Assembly: GCA_023261445.1 (NCBI GenBank)
Contig: JAHFOX010000016.1
Coordinates: forward strand, 1-32,233
DNA from: Planctomycetota bacterium
GTDB lineage: Bacteria > Planctomycetota > Brocadiia > Brocadiales > Brocadiaceae
Direction of reading: 5' to 3'
Length of the DNA stretch: 32,233 bases
The notes beneath the pieces were generated by a model. The model ran no database searches and was not told where the DNA came from. It saw only the letters and a list, made by a program, of their open reading frames with translations. The position numbers and the translations under genes were made by a program. Below, in pieces: positions 8,868-18,282 of the stretch. Each line of letters begins with the position of its first letter. The first letter of the stretch is position 1.

Positions 8868-9509
8868 TTATTTACCCGCCGTTTTCACTTTGCATTTTCT
8901 TATTAGAAGATAACTTCCTTTATGTCCAGGAACTGCCCCCTTAACAAACAACAAATTCCTTTCCTTGTCTATTTTAATCACATTTATATTCTTTATTGTT
9001 ACACGTTCACAACCAAGATGCCCAGCCATCTTTTTTCCCCTGATTACTCTTCCCGGGTCGGTATTGGAGCCAATAGATCCAGGCGGTCTGTGCCTTGTTG
9101 ATCCGTGGGTAGCAGCGCCTCCTTTAAAATTCCATCTTTTCATTACGCCAGCAAATCCTTTTCCTTTCGTAATACCAATCACATCAACAATTTTCACATC
9201 GTTAAACATATCAACTGTGATACTTTGTCCAAGTTTTATATCAGCACCTGTATCTGGCGTTACTTCCTTTATAAATCTTTTCGGTTCAACAGAAACCTTT
9301 GCTGCTGCCGCAATTTCTGGCTTATTTGCTACTTTCTTTTTCTTATCGTCAAACCCAAGCTTAATAGCTACATATCCATCATTTTCTACAGTTTTTATTT
9401 GCATAACACTACAAGGCCCAGCTTGAATTAGAGTTACCGGAATAATACTACCATCTTCAGAATATATCTGTGTCAATCCTATTTTTTTACCAAGAAGACC
9501 ACTCAGCAT
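8868..9509 (-). CDS. rplC: 50S ribosomal protein L3
   Basis: Early-assembly protein that reaches toward the peptidyl transferase centre. It has 213 residues. The N-terminus MLSGLLGKKIGLTQIYSEDG and the central loop GKGFAGVMKRWNFKGG, then HGSTRHRPPGSIGS (about residues 116-148) are diagnostic. Position 150 is Thr in SIGSNTDPG, where E. coli L3 has the methylated Gln150, so PrmB-type modification is not expected. A GGGG stretch precedes the ATG. Confidence 0.97.
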   Translation of the reverse strand: MLSGLLGKKIGLTQIYSEDGSIIPVTLIQAGPCSVMQIKTVENDGYVAIKLGFDDKKKKVANKPEIAAAAKVSVEPKRFIKEVTPDTGADIKLGQSITVDMFNDVKIVDVIGITKGKGFAGVMKRWNFKGGAATHGSTRHRPPGSIGSNTDPGRVIRGKKMAGHLGCERVTIKNINVIKIDKERNLLFVKGAVPGHKGSYLLIRKCKVKTAGK

Positions 9510-9551
9510 CTTAAACCCACCCCTATCTTATGAAATATTGTGTCTCTAAAT

Positions 9552-9863
9552 TTATGCCTTTATTTTAATCTCAATTCCAGCAGGCATGTTTATCTTATTT
9601 AGTGCATCCATAGTTTTTGATGTAGGCTCAACAATATCAATCAATCTTTTATGTGTTCTTATTTCAAATTGCTCTCTAGACTTTTTATCTACATGCGGCG
9701 ACCTTAGAACAGTATACCTCTCAATACGAGTAGGTAAAGGCACAGGGCCGAACACCTTCGCTCCTGTACGTTTTGCTGTCTCTACAACCTCTATGGCTGA
9801 TTGATCCAATATCCTATGATCATAAGCCTCCATTCGTATTCTTATTTTTTGATCCAGCACCAT
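9552..9863 (-). CDS. rpsJ: 30S ribosomal protein S10
   Basis: 30S head protein that also acts as NusE in antitermination with NusB and NusG. From ATG 9863 it has 103 residues, the canonical length, beginning [20 protein letters not shown]. The signature [39 protein letters not shown] follows (residues about 43-81). GGAG lies 4 bases before this ATG. An in-frame upstream start at 9893 would add ten non-conserved residues, so it is rejected. It opens the S10 group. Confidence 0.97.
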   Translation of the reverse strand: MVLDQKIRIRMEAYDHRILDQSAIEVVETAKRTGAKVFGPVPLPTRIERYTVLRSPHVDKKSREQFEIRTHKRLIDIVEPTSKTMDALNKINMPAGIEIKIKA

Positions 9864-9902
9864 AATACTCCAATATAAAACCCTAATTGGCAAAAAGGAA
9901 AT

Positions 9903-9930
9903 ATGCTATCACACAATTAAGCAAAGTCAA
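9903..9930 (-). promoter_or_regulatory. Possible promoter before rpsJ
   Basis: In the 82-base gap between tuf and rpsJ, the minus strand has TTGACT (9925-9930), a 16-base spacer and TAGCAT (9903-9908). Initiation would fall near 9896, giving a leader of about 33 bases. The -35 matches 5 of 6 and the -10 matches 4 of 6 of the sigma-70 consensus. It would let the S10 and spc genes be transcribed without tuf. Moderate support only. Confidence 0.5.
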
Positions 9931-9944
9931 TGTTAAAATATAAC

Positions 9945-11154
9945 TTTATTCAACAATTTTAGTAACTACGCCAGCGCCGACGGTCTTTCCGCCTTCTCGA
10001 ATTGCAAACCTTAACCCCTCATCCATCGCCACCGCTGTCAATAACTCCACATTCACCTTCACATTGTCACCAGGCATCACCATCTCCGCTCCACCTGTCA
10101 AACTCACTACCCCTGTTACGTCCGTCGTCCTAAAATAAAACTGCGGCCTGTACCCATTAAAAAACGGCGTATGCCTCCCACCCTCCTCCTTCGTCAATAT
10201 GTATGCCTCCGCCTCGTACTTCTTGTGCGGCGTTATACTGCCAGGCTTCGCCAACACCTGACCACGCTCCAAATCCTCCTTCTCCACTCCCCTCAACAAC
10301 ACACCAAGATTATCACCCGCCTGTCCCTCATCCAATGTCTTGTTAAACATCTCCACCCCTGTCACCACAGACTTCTTTATATCAGGCTTAATCCCTACTA
10401 TATCAATCTCATCCCCTACCTTCACCCTGCCACGCTCTACCCTACCAGTTCCCACCGTCCCCCTGCCCTTTATACTAAACACATCCTCTATAGACATCAA
10501 AAACGGCTTATCTATCTCCCTCACAGGATTCGGCATATACGTATCCACCGCTTCCATCAATTTCAATATCGGACCACAATTCGCACACGCCGCAGTGCCA
10601 CATCCACACTCACTCGCCTTCAGCGCGGAACCTCTGATTATCGGTATCTCGTCACCGGGAAAATTATACTTGCTCAATAACTCCCTTACCTCCATCTCCA
10701 CCAAATCCAATAACTCCTTGTCCTCCAACATGTCCACCTTGTTCATAAATACCACTATCTTCGGCACACCTACCTGCCTTGCCAAAAGTATATGCTCTCT
10801 CGTCTGCGGCATCGGACCATCTGGCGCACTTACCACCAATATCGCCCCATCCATCTGCGCCGCTCCAGTTATCATGTTCTTCACATAGTCCGCATGACCA
10901 GGACAATCTACATGTGCATAGTGCCTCTTCTGCGTCTCATACTCCACATGCGATATCGCTATCGTTATCCCCCTCTCCCTCTCCTCTGGAGCCTTGTCTA
11001 TCGTATCATACGGCCTCTCCTTCGCTAACCCCTGCTTCGCCAATACATGCGTTATCACCGACGTTAACGTCGTCTTGCCATGATCCACATGCCCTATCGT
11101 CCCTACATTTACATGCGGCTTCGTCCGCTTAAATACCTCTTTTCCCATGCGATT
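9945..11154 (-). repeat. Long exact repeat containing the first tuf gene
   Basis: This 1,210-base block matches 25716-26925 in the same orientation. The match covers the whole tuf gene plus one base after the stop and six bases (AATCGC) before the start, and stops at once on both sides (C against T at the left, A against G at the right in plus-strand terms). Reading frames on all strands are the same in both copies, so synonymous sites also match. Confidence 0.93.
9946..11148 (-). CDS. tuf: Elongation factor Tu, copy 1 (str region)
   Basis: GTPase that carries aminoacyl-tRNA to the ribosomal A site. It has 400 residues. GTP-binding motifs are GHVDHGKT (19-26), DCPGH (81-85) and NKVD (136-139), with domain 2 ([14 protein letters not shown], about 227-240) and a complete domain 3. 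After the GSALKA motif there is a cysteine cluster, C181-X-C183-X4-C188-X2-C191, absent from E. coli EF-Tu. Codon use differs sharply from fusA and the ribosomal genes: ACG, GCG, AAG, GAG, GGG and ATA dominate until about residue 381, then ATT, GAA, AAA and GTT return. GGAGG lies before the start. It sits 36 bases after fusA, the classic str position. Confidence 0.98.
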   Translation of the reverse strand: MGKEVFKRTKPHVNVGTIGHVDHGKTTLTSVITHVLAKQGLAKERPYDTIDKAPEERERGITIAISHVEYETQKRHYAHVDCPGHADYVKNMITGAAQMDGAILVVSAPDGPMPQTREHILLARQVGVPKIVVFMNKVDMLEDKELLDLVEMEVRELLSKYNFPGDEIPIIRGSALKASECGCGTAACANCGPILKLMEAVDTYMPNPVREIDKPFLMSIEDVFSIKGRGTVGTGRVERGRVKVGDEIDIVGIKPDIKKSVVTGVEMFNKTLDEGQAGDNLGVLLRGVEKEDLERGQVLAKPGSITPHKKYEAEAYILTKEEGGRHTPFFNGYRPQFYFRTTDVTGVVSLTGGAEMVMPGDNVKVNVELLTAVAMDEGLRFAIREGGKTVGAGVVTKIVE

Positions 11155-11184
11155 AAACCTCCGATTATATATTTTGAATTTACA

Positions 11185-13239
11185 TTATGCAACACTACTA
11201 AGTGCCTTCGCTGGTGCAGGTCTGTATTCCAATGGTTCCATTGTGTAAGTTCCCCTACCTTGAGTAATAGATCTTAATACAGTTGCATAACCAAACATCT
11301 CAGCTAGTGGCACTTCACCCTTAATGATTCTAACGCCGCCTCTTGTACCCATTTCAATAATATTTGCCCTGCGGCTATGAATTTCGCTGATCACATCACC
11401 CATATATTGCTCAGGGACAGCTATCTCCAAAGACATTATTGGTTCTAGCAATATAGATTTAGCCATTTCCACTCCCTTTCTTAAAGCGATGCTTGCAGCA
11501 GTATAAAAAGCTAAATCAGATGAATCTACAGGATGAGTCGAACCATCTGTTAAGTTAACTTTTATATCTATAAGCGGATATCCCCCAGCTACACCAGTTG
11601 CAGCAGTTTCTCTAATCCCTTTCTCTACAGATCTTATATACTGCTTAGGAATCTTTCCACCTTTGATGTCGTCAACGAAAGTTACAGCTTCTTCCCCTTT
11701 AAAAGGTTCCAATGTAATCCATACATGTCCAAATTGCCCATGACCACCAGTCTGTTGAACAAACTTGCCTTCAATTTCAACCTTTTTGCCTATGGTTTCC
11801 CTATAAGAAACTTTTGGTGCACCTACATTAGCGTCTACTTTATATTCGCTCAACATTCTATTTTTAATTACTTCCAAATGCAACTCGCCCATACCTGAAA
11901 TAATCATTTGGCCAGTTTCCTGATCCATACGAACTTTGAACGTAGGGTCTTCCTTTGCCATTTTTGACAGAACAGTTCCTAGTTTCTCTTTTTCAGCATC
12001 CGTCTTGGGTTCAATAGCCATTGATATTACTGTGTCAGGGAATTCCATCTTCTCTAAAACAATCGGATGACCCGAAGCACACAGCGTATCCCCTGTAACT
12101 GTATATTTTAAACCTATGACAGCACCTATATCACCTGCATTAAGCTGATCAACCTGCTCTCTATTATTAGCATGCATTTTATAAATACGGCTAACTAATT
12201 CTTTTTTGTCTTTTCCCGAGTTTATTACTCTCTCTCCAGAGGTTATTTTTCCGGAATACACCCTTATAAACGTTAAATCACCATGTTTATCAGATGTAAT
12301 TTTAAAAGCAAGTGCGCTAAAAGGTTCTGTTGGAAGTGGTTTTCTCGATATTTTTTCGTCAGTATAAGGATTTGTACCCTCAATTGCCTTTTTGTCAATT
12401 GGTGAAGGCAAATAATCACACACGGCATCAAGAAGCGGTTGAACTCCTTTTTTCTTAAATGCAGAGCCGCACATTACAGGCACAAGTTTTAAATTAATTG
12501 TTCCTTCTCGAATAGCATTCTTTATTTCATCGTTTGTTATAACTTCGCCGTTTAAAAATTTTTCAGTTAACCAATCAACCTGCTCGGCTAACCCTTCAAT
12601 CATTTTTTCACGGTACATCTCGGCATCTTTTTTATACTCATCAGGAATTTCTTCTACTGAAAAATTAACTCCCAACTTGTCTACATCATCAGAGTATACA
12701 ATTGCCTTCATGTTCACTAAATCAATAACACCCTTAAATCCTTGTTCTTTACCCAGAGGTAACTGGATAGGAATAGCCTTCATTCCTAATCTTTCGTTAA
12801 TTTCGCCGACAACCTTCAAGAAATCAGCACCAACACGGTCCATCTTATTCACAAAGCATATTCTAGGTACATCGTATCTATCGGCTTGACGCCATACTGT
12901 CTCTGATTGTGCCTCAACACCGCCTACACCGCAAAATACACATACGGCACCATCCAGTACGCGAAGTGATCGCTCCACCTCCATAGTAAAATCGACATGA
13001 CCCGGAGTATCAATTAAATTTATTTGATAATCATTCCAACTACATGATGTTGCAGCCGCCGTGATGGTAATTCCACGTTTTTGCTCCTCTTCCATCCAGT
13101 CCATCACAGTAGTTCCTTCATGAACCTCACCCATTTTATATGATTTCCCGGTATAATAAAGTATGCGTTCCGAAGTGGTTGTCTTACCGGCATCAATATG
13201 TGCTGCAATACCAATATTTCTCATTTTTCCCATACTCAT
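11185..13239 (-). CDS. fusA: Elongation factor G
   Basis: Translocation GTPase that also recycles ribosomes with RRF. It has 684 residues, close to the usual ~690-700. GTPase motifs are AHIDAGKT (13-20), DTPGH (77-81) and NKMD (131-134). The switch I stretch [12 protein letters not shown] and the C-terminal domain IV/V motifs ([40 protein letters not shown]) are intact. GGAAG lies about 10 bases before ATG 13239; an ATG at codon 3 is also possible. It follows rpsG by 20 bases. Only one fusA copy is in the window. Confidence 0.98.
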   Translation of the reverse strand: MSMGKMRNIGIAAHIDAGKTTTSERILYYTGKSYKMGEVHEGTTVMDWMEEEQKRGITITAAATSCSWNDYQINLIDTPGHVDFTMEVERSLRVLDGAVCVFCGVGGVEAQSETVWRQADRYDVPRICFVNKMDRVGADFLKVVGEINERLGMKAIPIQLPLGKEQGFKGVIDLVNMKAIVYSDDVDKLGVNFSVEEIPDEYKKDAEMYREKMIEGLAEQVDWLTEKFLNGEVITNDEIKNAIREGTINLKLVPVMCGSAFKKKGVQPLLDAVCDYLPSPIDKKAIEGTNPYTDEKISRKPLPTEPFSALAFKITSDKHGDLTFIRVYSGKITSGERVINSGKDKKELVSRIYKMHANNREQVDQLNAGDIGAVIGLKYTVTGDTLCASGHPIVLEKMEFPDTVISMAIEPKTDAEKEKLGTVLSKMAKEDPTFKVRMDQETGQMIISGMGELHLEVIKNRMLSEYKVDANVGAPKVSYRETIGKKVEIEGKFVQQTGGHGQFGHVWITLEPFKGEEAVTFVDDIKGGKIPKQYIRSVEKGIRETAATGVAGGYPLIDIKVNLTDGSTHPVDSSDLAFYTAASIALRKGVEMAKSILLEPIMSLEIAVPEQYMGDVISEIHSRRANIIEMGTRGGVRIIKGEVPLAEMFGYATVLRSITQGRGTYTMEPLEYRPAPAKALSSVA

Positions 13240-13259
13240 AAATTATCAAACTTCCTATT

Positions 13260-13742
13260 CTAAAATTTTGACCATGCAAAATGTGCAAACGCCTTGTTAG
13301 CTTCAGCCATCTTGTGTGTGTTTTCACGTTGCGTTATGGCTGCACCTTGCTTTTTATATGCATCTACCAGTTCGTCAGCCAATCGCTGGAACATAGGACG
13401 TCCCTTTTTCGCTTTCGCTGCATTTACTATCCATCGGAATGCCAGAGATACCTGTCTTTTTTTTGGTACTTCTATGGGTACTTGATACGTCGCACCACCT
13501 ACACGTTTTGATCTAACTTCTACTAAAGGTTTCACATTATTCACTGCGGTTTCAAATATTTCCAAGGGTTCTACATCAGATATCTTTTCCCCTATAACCC
13601 CCATCGCTTCATAAAACACCTTTTCTGCAACGCTCTTCTTCCCCTTTCGCATAAGACCGTTAACAAACTTTGAGACCAATTTACTCTTATATTTTATATC
13701 CGGTTGCAGAAATATTTCAGTACTCCTATATGCAAGAGCCAT
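13260..13742 (-). CDS. rpsG: 30S ribosomal protein S7
   Basis: Primary 16S rRNA-binding protein that nucleates the 30S head; in E. coli it represses the str operon. It has 160 residues. The stretch VSKFVNGLMRKGKKSVAEKVFYEA and VRSKRVGGATYQVPIEVPKKRQVSLAFRWIV are diagnostic, and it ends with NKAFAHFAWSKF, close to the usual AHYRW end. GGAG lies 10 bases before the ATG. It lies 25 bases after rpsL, shorter than the regulated E. coli rpsL-rpsG gap, so that control element is probably absent. Confidence 0.97.
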   Translation of the reverse strand: MALAYRSTEIFLQPDIKYKSKLVSKFVNGLMRKGKKSVAEKVFYEAMGVIGEKISDVEPLEIFETAVNNVKPLVEVRSKRVGGATYQVPIEVPKKRQVSLAFRWIVNAAKAKKGRPMFQRLADELVDAYKKQGAAITQRENTHKMAEANKAFAHFAWSKF

Positions 13743-13767
13743 ATACTACAATCTCCTTCACTAAAAC

Positions 13768-14139
13768 CTATTTGGGCGTCTTTGTCCCATATTTAGAACG
13801 AGAACGTCTTCTGCCATCAACACCAGAGGCATCTAGAGTTCCACGAATTATGTGATACTTAATTCCAGGAAGATCTCTTACGCGTCCTCCTCTTACTAAT
13901 ACAATTGAATGTTCTTGTAAATTATGGCCTTCGCCTGGAATATAGGCGGTTATTTCTCTGCCATTAGACAATCTAACTCTGGCTACTTTTCTTAATGCAG
14001 AGTTAGGTTTTTTGGGTGTTCTAGTCATTACCTGAAGACAAACACCCTTTTTATGAGAACATTTTTCTAAGTCAGGACTCTTGCTTTTATTCTTAATTCC
14101 TTTTCTACCTTTTCTAATTAACTGATTTATGGTCGGCAT
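13768..14139 (-). CDS. rpsL: 30S ribosomal protein S12 (Arg at position 88)
   Basis: Decoding-centre protein that monitors codon-anticodon pairing. From ATG 14139 it has 123 residues, starting [14 protein letters not shown]; a GTG nine bases upstream is one base from the GGAGA site and is rejected. [11 protein letters not shown] (41-51) and [10 protein letters not shown] are conserved. The loop usually read GGRVKDLPG is GGRVRDLPG here, so Lys88 (K87 in E. coli mature numbering) is Arg88. Asp89, the residue modified by RimO in other bacteria, is kept. It lies 14 bases after rpoC, with no promoter seen between them. Confidence 0.97.
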   Translation of the reverse strand: MPTINQLIRKGRKGIKNKSKSPDLEKCSHKKGVCLQVMTRTPKKPNSALRKVARVRLSNGREITAYIPGEGHNLQEHSIVLVRGGRVRDLPGIKYHIIRGTLDASGVDGRRRSRSKYGTKTPK

Positions 14140-14153
14140 ATATTTCACTCTCC

Positions 14154-17100
14154 CTATTGGGTTGACGTAACGAGTTTATTATCTTCGTGTTTTTCTTTCT
14201 CTTCAGAAATAGCTAGTTCTGTTGGTACTGCAGTAAGTGAATGGTATGATTTATAACCAGTTCCCGCCGGTATAAGATGACCGAGAATAACATTTTCCTT
14301 TAATCCAACCAAATTATCAAGTTTACCTTCAAGCGCTGCTCGGGTCAAAACCTTTGTAGTCTCCTGGAATGAAGCTGCAGATATAAAACTATCTGATTGC
14401 AAGGACGCCTTAGTTATACCAAGTAATAAGGGGTTTGCCGTTGCTGGTTTTCCACCTTTTTCTATTATTTTTTTATTTTCGTCTTTGAATCTAAATTTAT
14501 CAAGAATTTGTCCCGGCAACAAACTTGTATCGCCGACATCGTCTACTTTAACTTTTCTAAGCATTTGGGCAATTATAATCTCAATATGTTTATCATCTAT
14601 TGGAACATTCTGAGAGCGATAGACATTTTGAACTTCTTTCAACATATATGTTTGTAATTCTTCTTCACCGCTTATTCTTAAAATATCCTGCAATATGAGA
14701 GGTCCTTCTACAAGCGGACTGCCTGCTCTAATCTTATCTCCCCTGTGTACCTTTAAGTGCTTACCCCTAGGCACAAGGTGTTCTATTTCCATACCAGTTT
14801 CACTTTTAACCAATATGGTACGCTTCCCTCTACGCTTTTCTCCTACTTCTACAACACCGTCAATTTCACTTATTACTGCCGGGTCTTTAGGTTTTCTAGC
14901 CTCACATATTTCAGCCACCCTTGGCAAACCACCTGTGATATCTTCTGTTCTGGAGATTTCCCTTGGTGTTTTGGCAAGCAATGTACCTGCTGTAACCTTT
15001 TCACTTTCTTCGACTTCGATATGTGCTTTTTCCGGAATTGGATATAGACCCAAAATCTTACCTTTGTCATCTTCTATAATGATTTGTGGGTGCAAATCTC
15101 CTTTATGTTCCATAATCACTTTTCGCTTAACTCCAGTTGAAGCGTCAGATTCCTGCCTCATTGTTTTGCCAATCACAATATCTTCAAAACGTATTCTGCC
15201 GGACATTTCTGTTAATATTGGAATCATATGGGGATCCCATCTGGCAAGTATTTGATGCGAAACAACACTATCATTCTCCTTTACCAGTACTTCGGCACCG
15301 AGTACCAAAGTATGTTTATCAATTTGCCTTTCCTTAGAATCCAATAATATGATTTCCCCATTTGCATTTATAGCAACATTTTTCCCATGAGGATTTTTTA
15401 CCACATTCAAATTGTTATATTTTACAGTCCCTGCTCGTTTTGCCCTTACTTCTGACTCTTCTACCGAACGTGTTGCAGTACCACCTATATGAAATGTCTT
15501 CATTGTAAGCTGTGTGCCAGGCTCGCCAATTGATTGTGCTGCAATAATTCCCACTGCCATCCCTTCTTCTACTGATTGTCCTCTAGCCAAATCCATTCCG
15601 TAGCACTTCACACACAATCCCAAATGCATTTCACAGGTTAAAGGCGATCTTACTTTAATTTTCTCATAACCTAACGCTTCTATCCTCTTTGCTTTTTCTT
15701 CAGTAATTAATTCATTTTCTTTTACAATCACTTCGTCTTTTACTAAATCTACAATATTGTTTCTCGCAACACGCCCTGTTATAATCTTGCTTAGTGGTAC
15801 CTCAATTTTCTCCCCACGATAAACAATACTTTTTGTTATGCCATTTGTGGTACCGCAATCTTGTGCAGTTATAACTACGTTTTGAGCAACATCCGCCAAC
15901 TTTCTTGTCAAATAACCAGAGTCAGCAGTTTTTAATGCAGTATCTGCTAATCCCTTTCTTGCGCCATGTGTAGAGCTAAAATATTCAAGCACACCCAAAC
16001 CTTCCCTAAAATTTGCTTTTATAGGAGTTTCAATAATCTTACCCGAAGGTTTTGCCATTAAACCACGCATGCCCGCAAGTTGTCTCAACTGTTGTGAACT
16101 TCCCCTAGCTCCGGAAGCCGACATTAAGTACACTGGATTTAAGTATGGCTTCCCATCTCTAGTATCATTTTTAAGCTCATTCAACATTTCCTCGGCAACC
16201 TTTTCTCCAGCATAAGTCCATGTATCTATAATTTGGTTATACCTCTCACCTTCTGTGATTATACCCTTCCTGTATAACTTCTGTATTTTTTCTATCTCTT
16301 CTTGAGTTTTATCAATAATTTCCTGCTTCTTTGCAGGCATTTTTACATCGGTTATTGCAAATGAAAGTCCTGCCTTTGTGCATTCCTTAAAACCTATTTC
16401 CTTAATGTCGTCTAACAAAAATATTGTTTTTTCTCTTCCCAGCAACTTATAACAATCTTGAATTATCTTGCTGATACCTTTTAAATCTAACGTATAATTA
16501 TAAAAAGGCATTCCCTCTGGTAAAATATTATTAAAAACTACACGACCAACTGTTGTCTTGCATAACCCATTTTTAGGTTCTTCTGTACCTAATCTATCTT
16601 TAATGATTTTCGTCTGTTTTAGCCTTATCTCAATTCTTGTATGTAAATGCACCCTCTTCATCGCCAGCACATATATTACTTCCTCTGTATTACTAAATTT
16701 TTTATATTCTTTCTCAGAGCCACCTTGCTCACTTGTTGTGAGATAGGAACAACCCAAGACAATATCTTGTGTCGGTGTTATAATCGGTTCACCTGAAGCC
16801 GGTGAAAAGATATTATTTGTAGACAATATTAATGTTAAAGCTTCTGCTTGTGCTTCTATTGAAAGGGGAAGATGTACGGCCATCTGATCGCCGTCAAAAT
16901 CAGCATTGAAACCGCGACAAACTAAGGGGTGCAATTTTATAGCGTTGCCTTCTACGAGAATGGGCTCGAAGGCTTGAATACCCATTCTATGTAACGTTGG
17001 AGCCCTATTCAATAATACAGGATGCCTCTTAACTACTTCATCAAGGATATCCCACACTTCCTTGTCTTTACGACTTAGCATCTTCTTTGCACTCTTAATT

Positions 17101-18269
17101 GTATCTGCAAGCCCTAATTCTTTTAATCTTCGTATAATAAATGGCTGAAATAATTCCAATGCTATTTTTTTTGGCAAACCACATTGGTGCAGTTTTAGTT
17201 CTGGCCCAACTACAATTACAGAACGTGCAGAATAGTCAACTCTTTTTCCCAGTAGATTCTCTCTAAAACGTCCTTGTTTACCTTTTATCATATCAGTTAA
17301 CGACTTCAAAGGACGATTATTACTACCCAGTACAGGACGCTTGCCTCTCGTGTTATCAAACAAGGCATCTACCGCTTGTTGTAACATCCTTTTTTCATTT
17401 CTTATGATTACTTCTGGTGCATTTAAATCAATTAACTTTTTTAAACGATTGTTTCTATTAATAATCCTTCTATAAAGATCGTTAAGATCTGATGTGGCAA
17501 AATTCCCACTTTCTAACAAAACCAAGGGTCTTAAGTCTGGAGGAATAACCGGAATGACGCTTAAAACCAGCCATTCTGGTTTATTTCCAGAATCTCTAAA
17601 TGCCTCTACAATTTCCAGTCTTTTAATTATTTCCCTAACACGCTGTTTAGATTTTGTTTGATTAAATTCCTCGCGCAGTTCTTTTGATAATGCTACTAAA
17701 TCAAGTTTTTGCAATAGCGTTCTTATCGCTTCGGCTCCCATTCCAGCTTTAAATGATTGTTCTCCATATTTCTCTTTGTATGATTTATACTCTTCTTCAG
17801 AAATCATCTGATATTCTTTAAGCGGTGTATTCCCGGGGTCAATTACAACATAGTCCTGAAAATAGATAATCCTCTCCAATGAAGTCGTCTTCATACCCAG
17901 AAGTGTTCCTATACGCGAAGGCAGTGCCTTAAAGAACCAAATATGCACTATGGGTGCAGCTAAATTTATGTGCCCCATACGTTTTCTTCTTACACGAGAA
18001 TGTGTAATTTTAACACCGCATCTGTCACATATTATCCCTTTGTGCTTTATTCCTTTATACTTTCCGCAAAAACATTCCCAATTTCGTTCGGGACCAAATA
18101 TACGCTCACAGAACAAGCCATCCTTTTCTGCTCTATAAGTACGATAGTTAATCGTCTCCGGTTTTTTTACTTCGCCGTAGGACCAACTTCTGATATCCTC
18201 AGACGACGCAAGAGATATTTTTACCGAACTATATTCATTAATTTTTTCGTAATTTACAATGTCAGTCAT
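14154..18269 (-). CDS. rpoC: DNA-directed RNA polymerase subunit beta'
   Basis: Catalytic RNA polymerase subunit. It has 1,371 residues, similar in length to the E. coli protein. The N-terminal zinc site is C66-X-C68 and C81-X2-C84. The Mg-binding NADFDGD motif is at 455-461, in the usual [18 protein letters not shown] context. A bridge-helix/trigger-loop region follows ([33 protein letters not shown]), and a second set of cysteines surrounds [13 protein letters not shown]. No frameshift or split was seen. The gene is 13 bases after rpoB and is followed after 14 bases by rpsL, so the rpoBC and str operons are joined. Confidence 0.99.
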   Translation of the reverse strand: MTDIVNYEKINEYSSVKISLASSEDIRSWSYGEVKKPETINYRTYRAEKDGLFCERIFGPERNWECFCGKYKGIKHKGIICDRCGVKITHSRVRRKRMGHINLAAPIVHIWFFKALPSRIGTLLGMKTTSLERIIYFQDYVVIDPGNTPLKEYQMISEEEYKSYKEKYGEQSFKAGMGAEAIRTLLQKLDLVALSKELREEFNQTKSKQRVREIIKRLEIVEAFRDSGNKPEWLVLSVIPVIPPDLRPLVLLESGNFATSDLNDLYRRIINRNNRLKKLIDLNAPEVIIRNEKRMLQQAVDALFDNTRGKRPVLGSNNRPLKSLTDMIKGKQGRFRENLLGKRVDYSARSVIVVGPELKLHQCGLPKKIALELFQPFIIRRLKELGLADTIKSAKKMLSRKDKEVWDILDEVVKRHPVLLNRAPTLHRMGIQAFEPILVEGNAIKLHPLVCRGFNADFDGDQMAVHLPLSIEAQAEALTLILSTNNIFSPASGEPIITPTQDIVLGCSYLTTSEQGGSEKEYKKFSNTEEVIYVLAMKRVHLHTRIEIRLKQTKIIKDRLGTEEPKNGLCKTTVGRVVFNNILPEGMPFYNYTLDLKGISKIIQDCYKLLGREKTIFLLDDIKEIGFKECTKAGLSFAITDVKMPAKKQEIIDKTQEEIEKIQKLYRKGIITEGERYNQIIDTWTYAGEKVAEEMLNELKNDTRDGKPYLNPVYLMSASGARGSSQQLRQLAGMRGLMAKPSGKIIETPIKANFREGLGVLEYFSSTHGARKGLADTALKTADSGYLTRKLADVAQNVVITAQDCGTTNGITKSIVYRGEKIEVPLSKIITGRVARNNIVDLVKDEVIVKENELITEEKAKRIEALGYEKIKVRSPLTCEMHLGLCVKCYGMDLARGQSVEEGMAVGIIAAQSIGEPGTQLTMKTFHIGGTATRSVEESEVRAKRAGTVKYNNLNVVKNPHGKNVAINANGEIILLDSKERQIDKHTLVLGAEVLVKENDSVVSHQILARWDPHMIPILTEMSGRIRFEDIVIGKTMRQESDASTGVKRKVIMEHKGDLHPQIIIEDDKGKILGLYPIPEKAHIEVEESEKVTAGTLLAKTPREISRTEDITGGLPRVAEICEARKPKDPAVISEIDGVVEVGEKRRGKRTILVKSETGMEIEHLVPRGKHLKVHRGDKIRAGSPLVEGPLILQDILRISGEEELQTYMLKEVQNVYRSQNVPIDDKHIEIIIAQMLRKVKVDDVGDTSLLPGQILDKFRFKDENKKIIEKGGKPATANPLLLGITKASLQSDSFISAASFQETTKVLTRAALEGKLDNLVGLKENVILGHLIPAGTGYKSYHSLTAVPTELAISEEKEKHEDNKLVTSTQ

Positions 18270-18282
18270 TTACAAGGTCTCT

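Noticed and set aside
9864-9893. Longer S10 with ten extra N-terminal residues
   Set aside because: The ATG at 9863 has GGAG upstream and gives the canonical 103-residue S10.
10171-11132. Plus-strand open frames of 117-182 codons opposite tuf, repeated opposite the second copy
   Set aside because: They are antisense shadows of tuf caused by its G-ending codons, with low-complexity Ser/Pro/Leu/Arg/His composition and no ribosome binding sites. EF-Tu on the minus strand explains the DNA.
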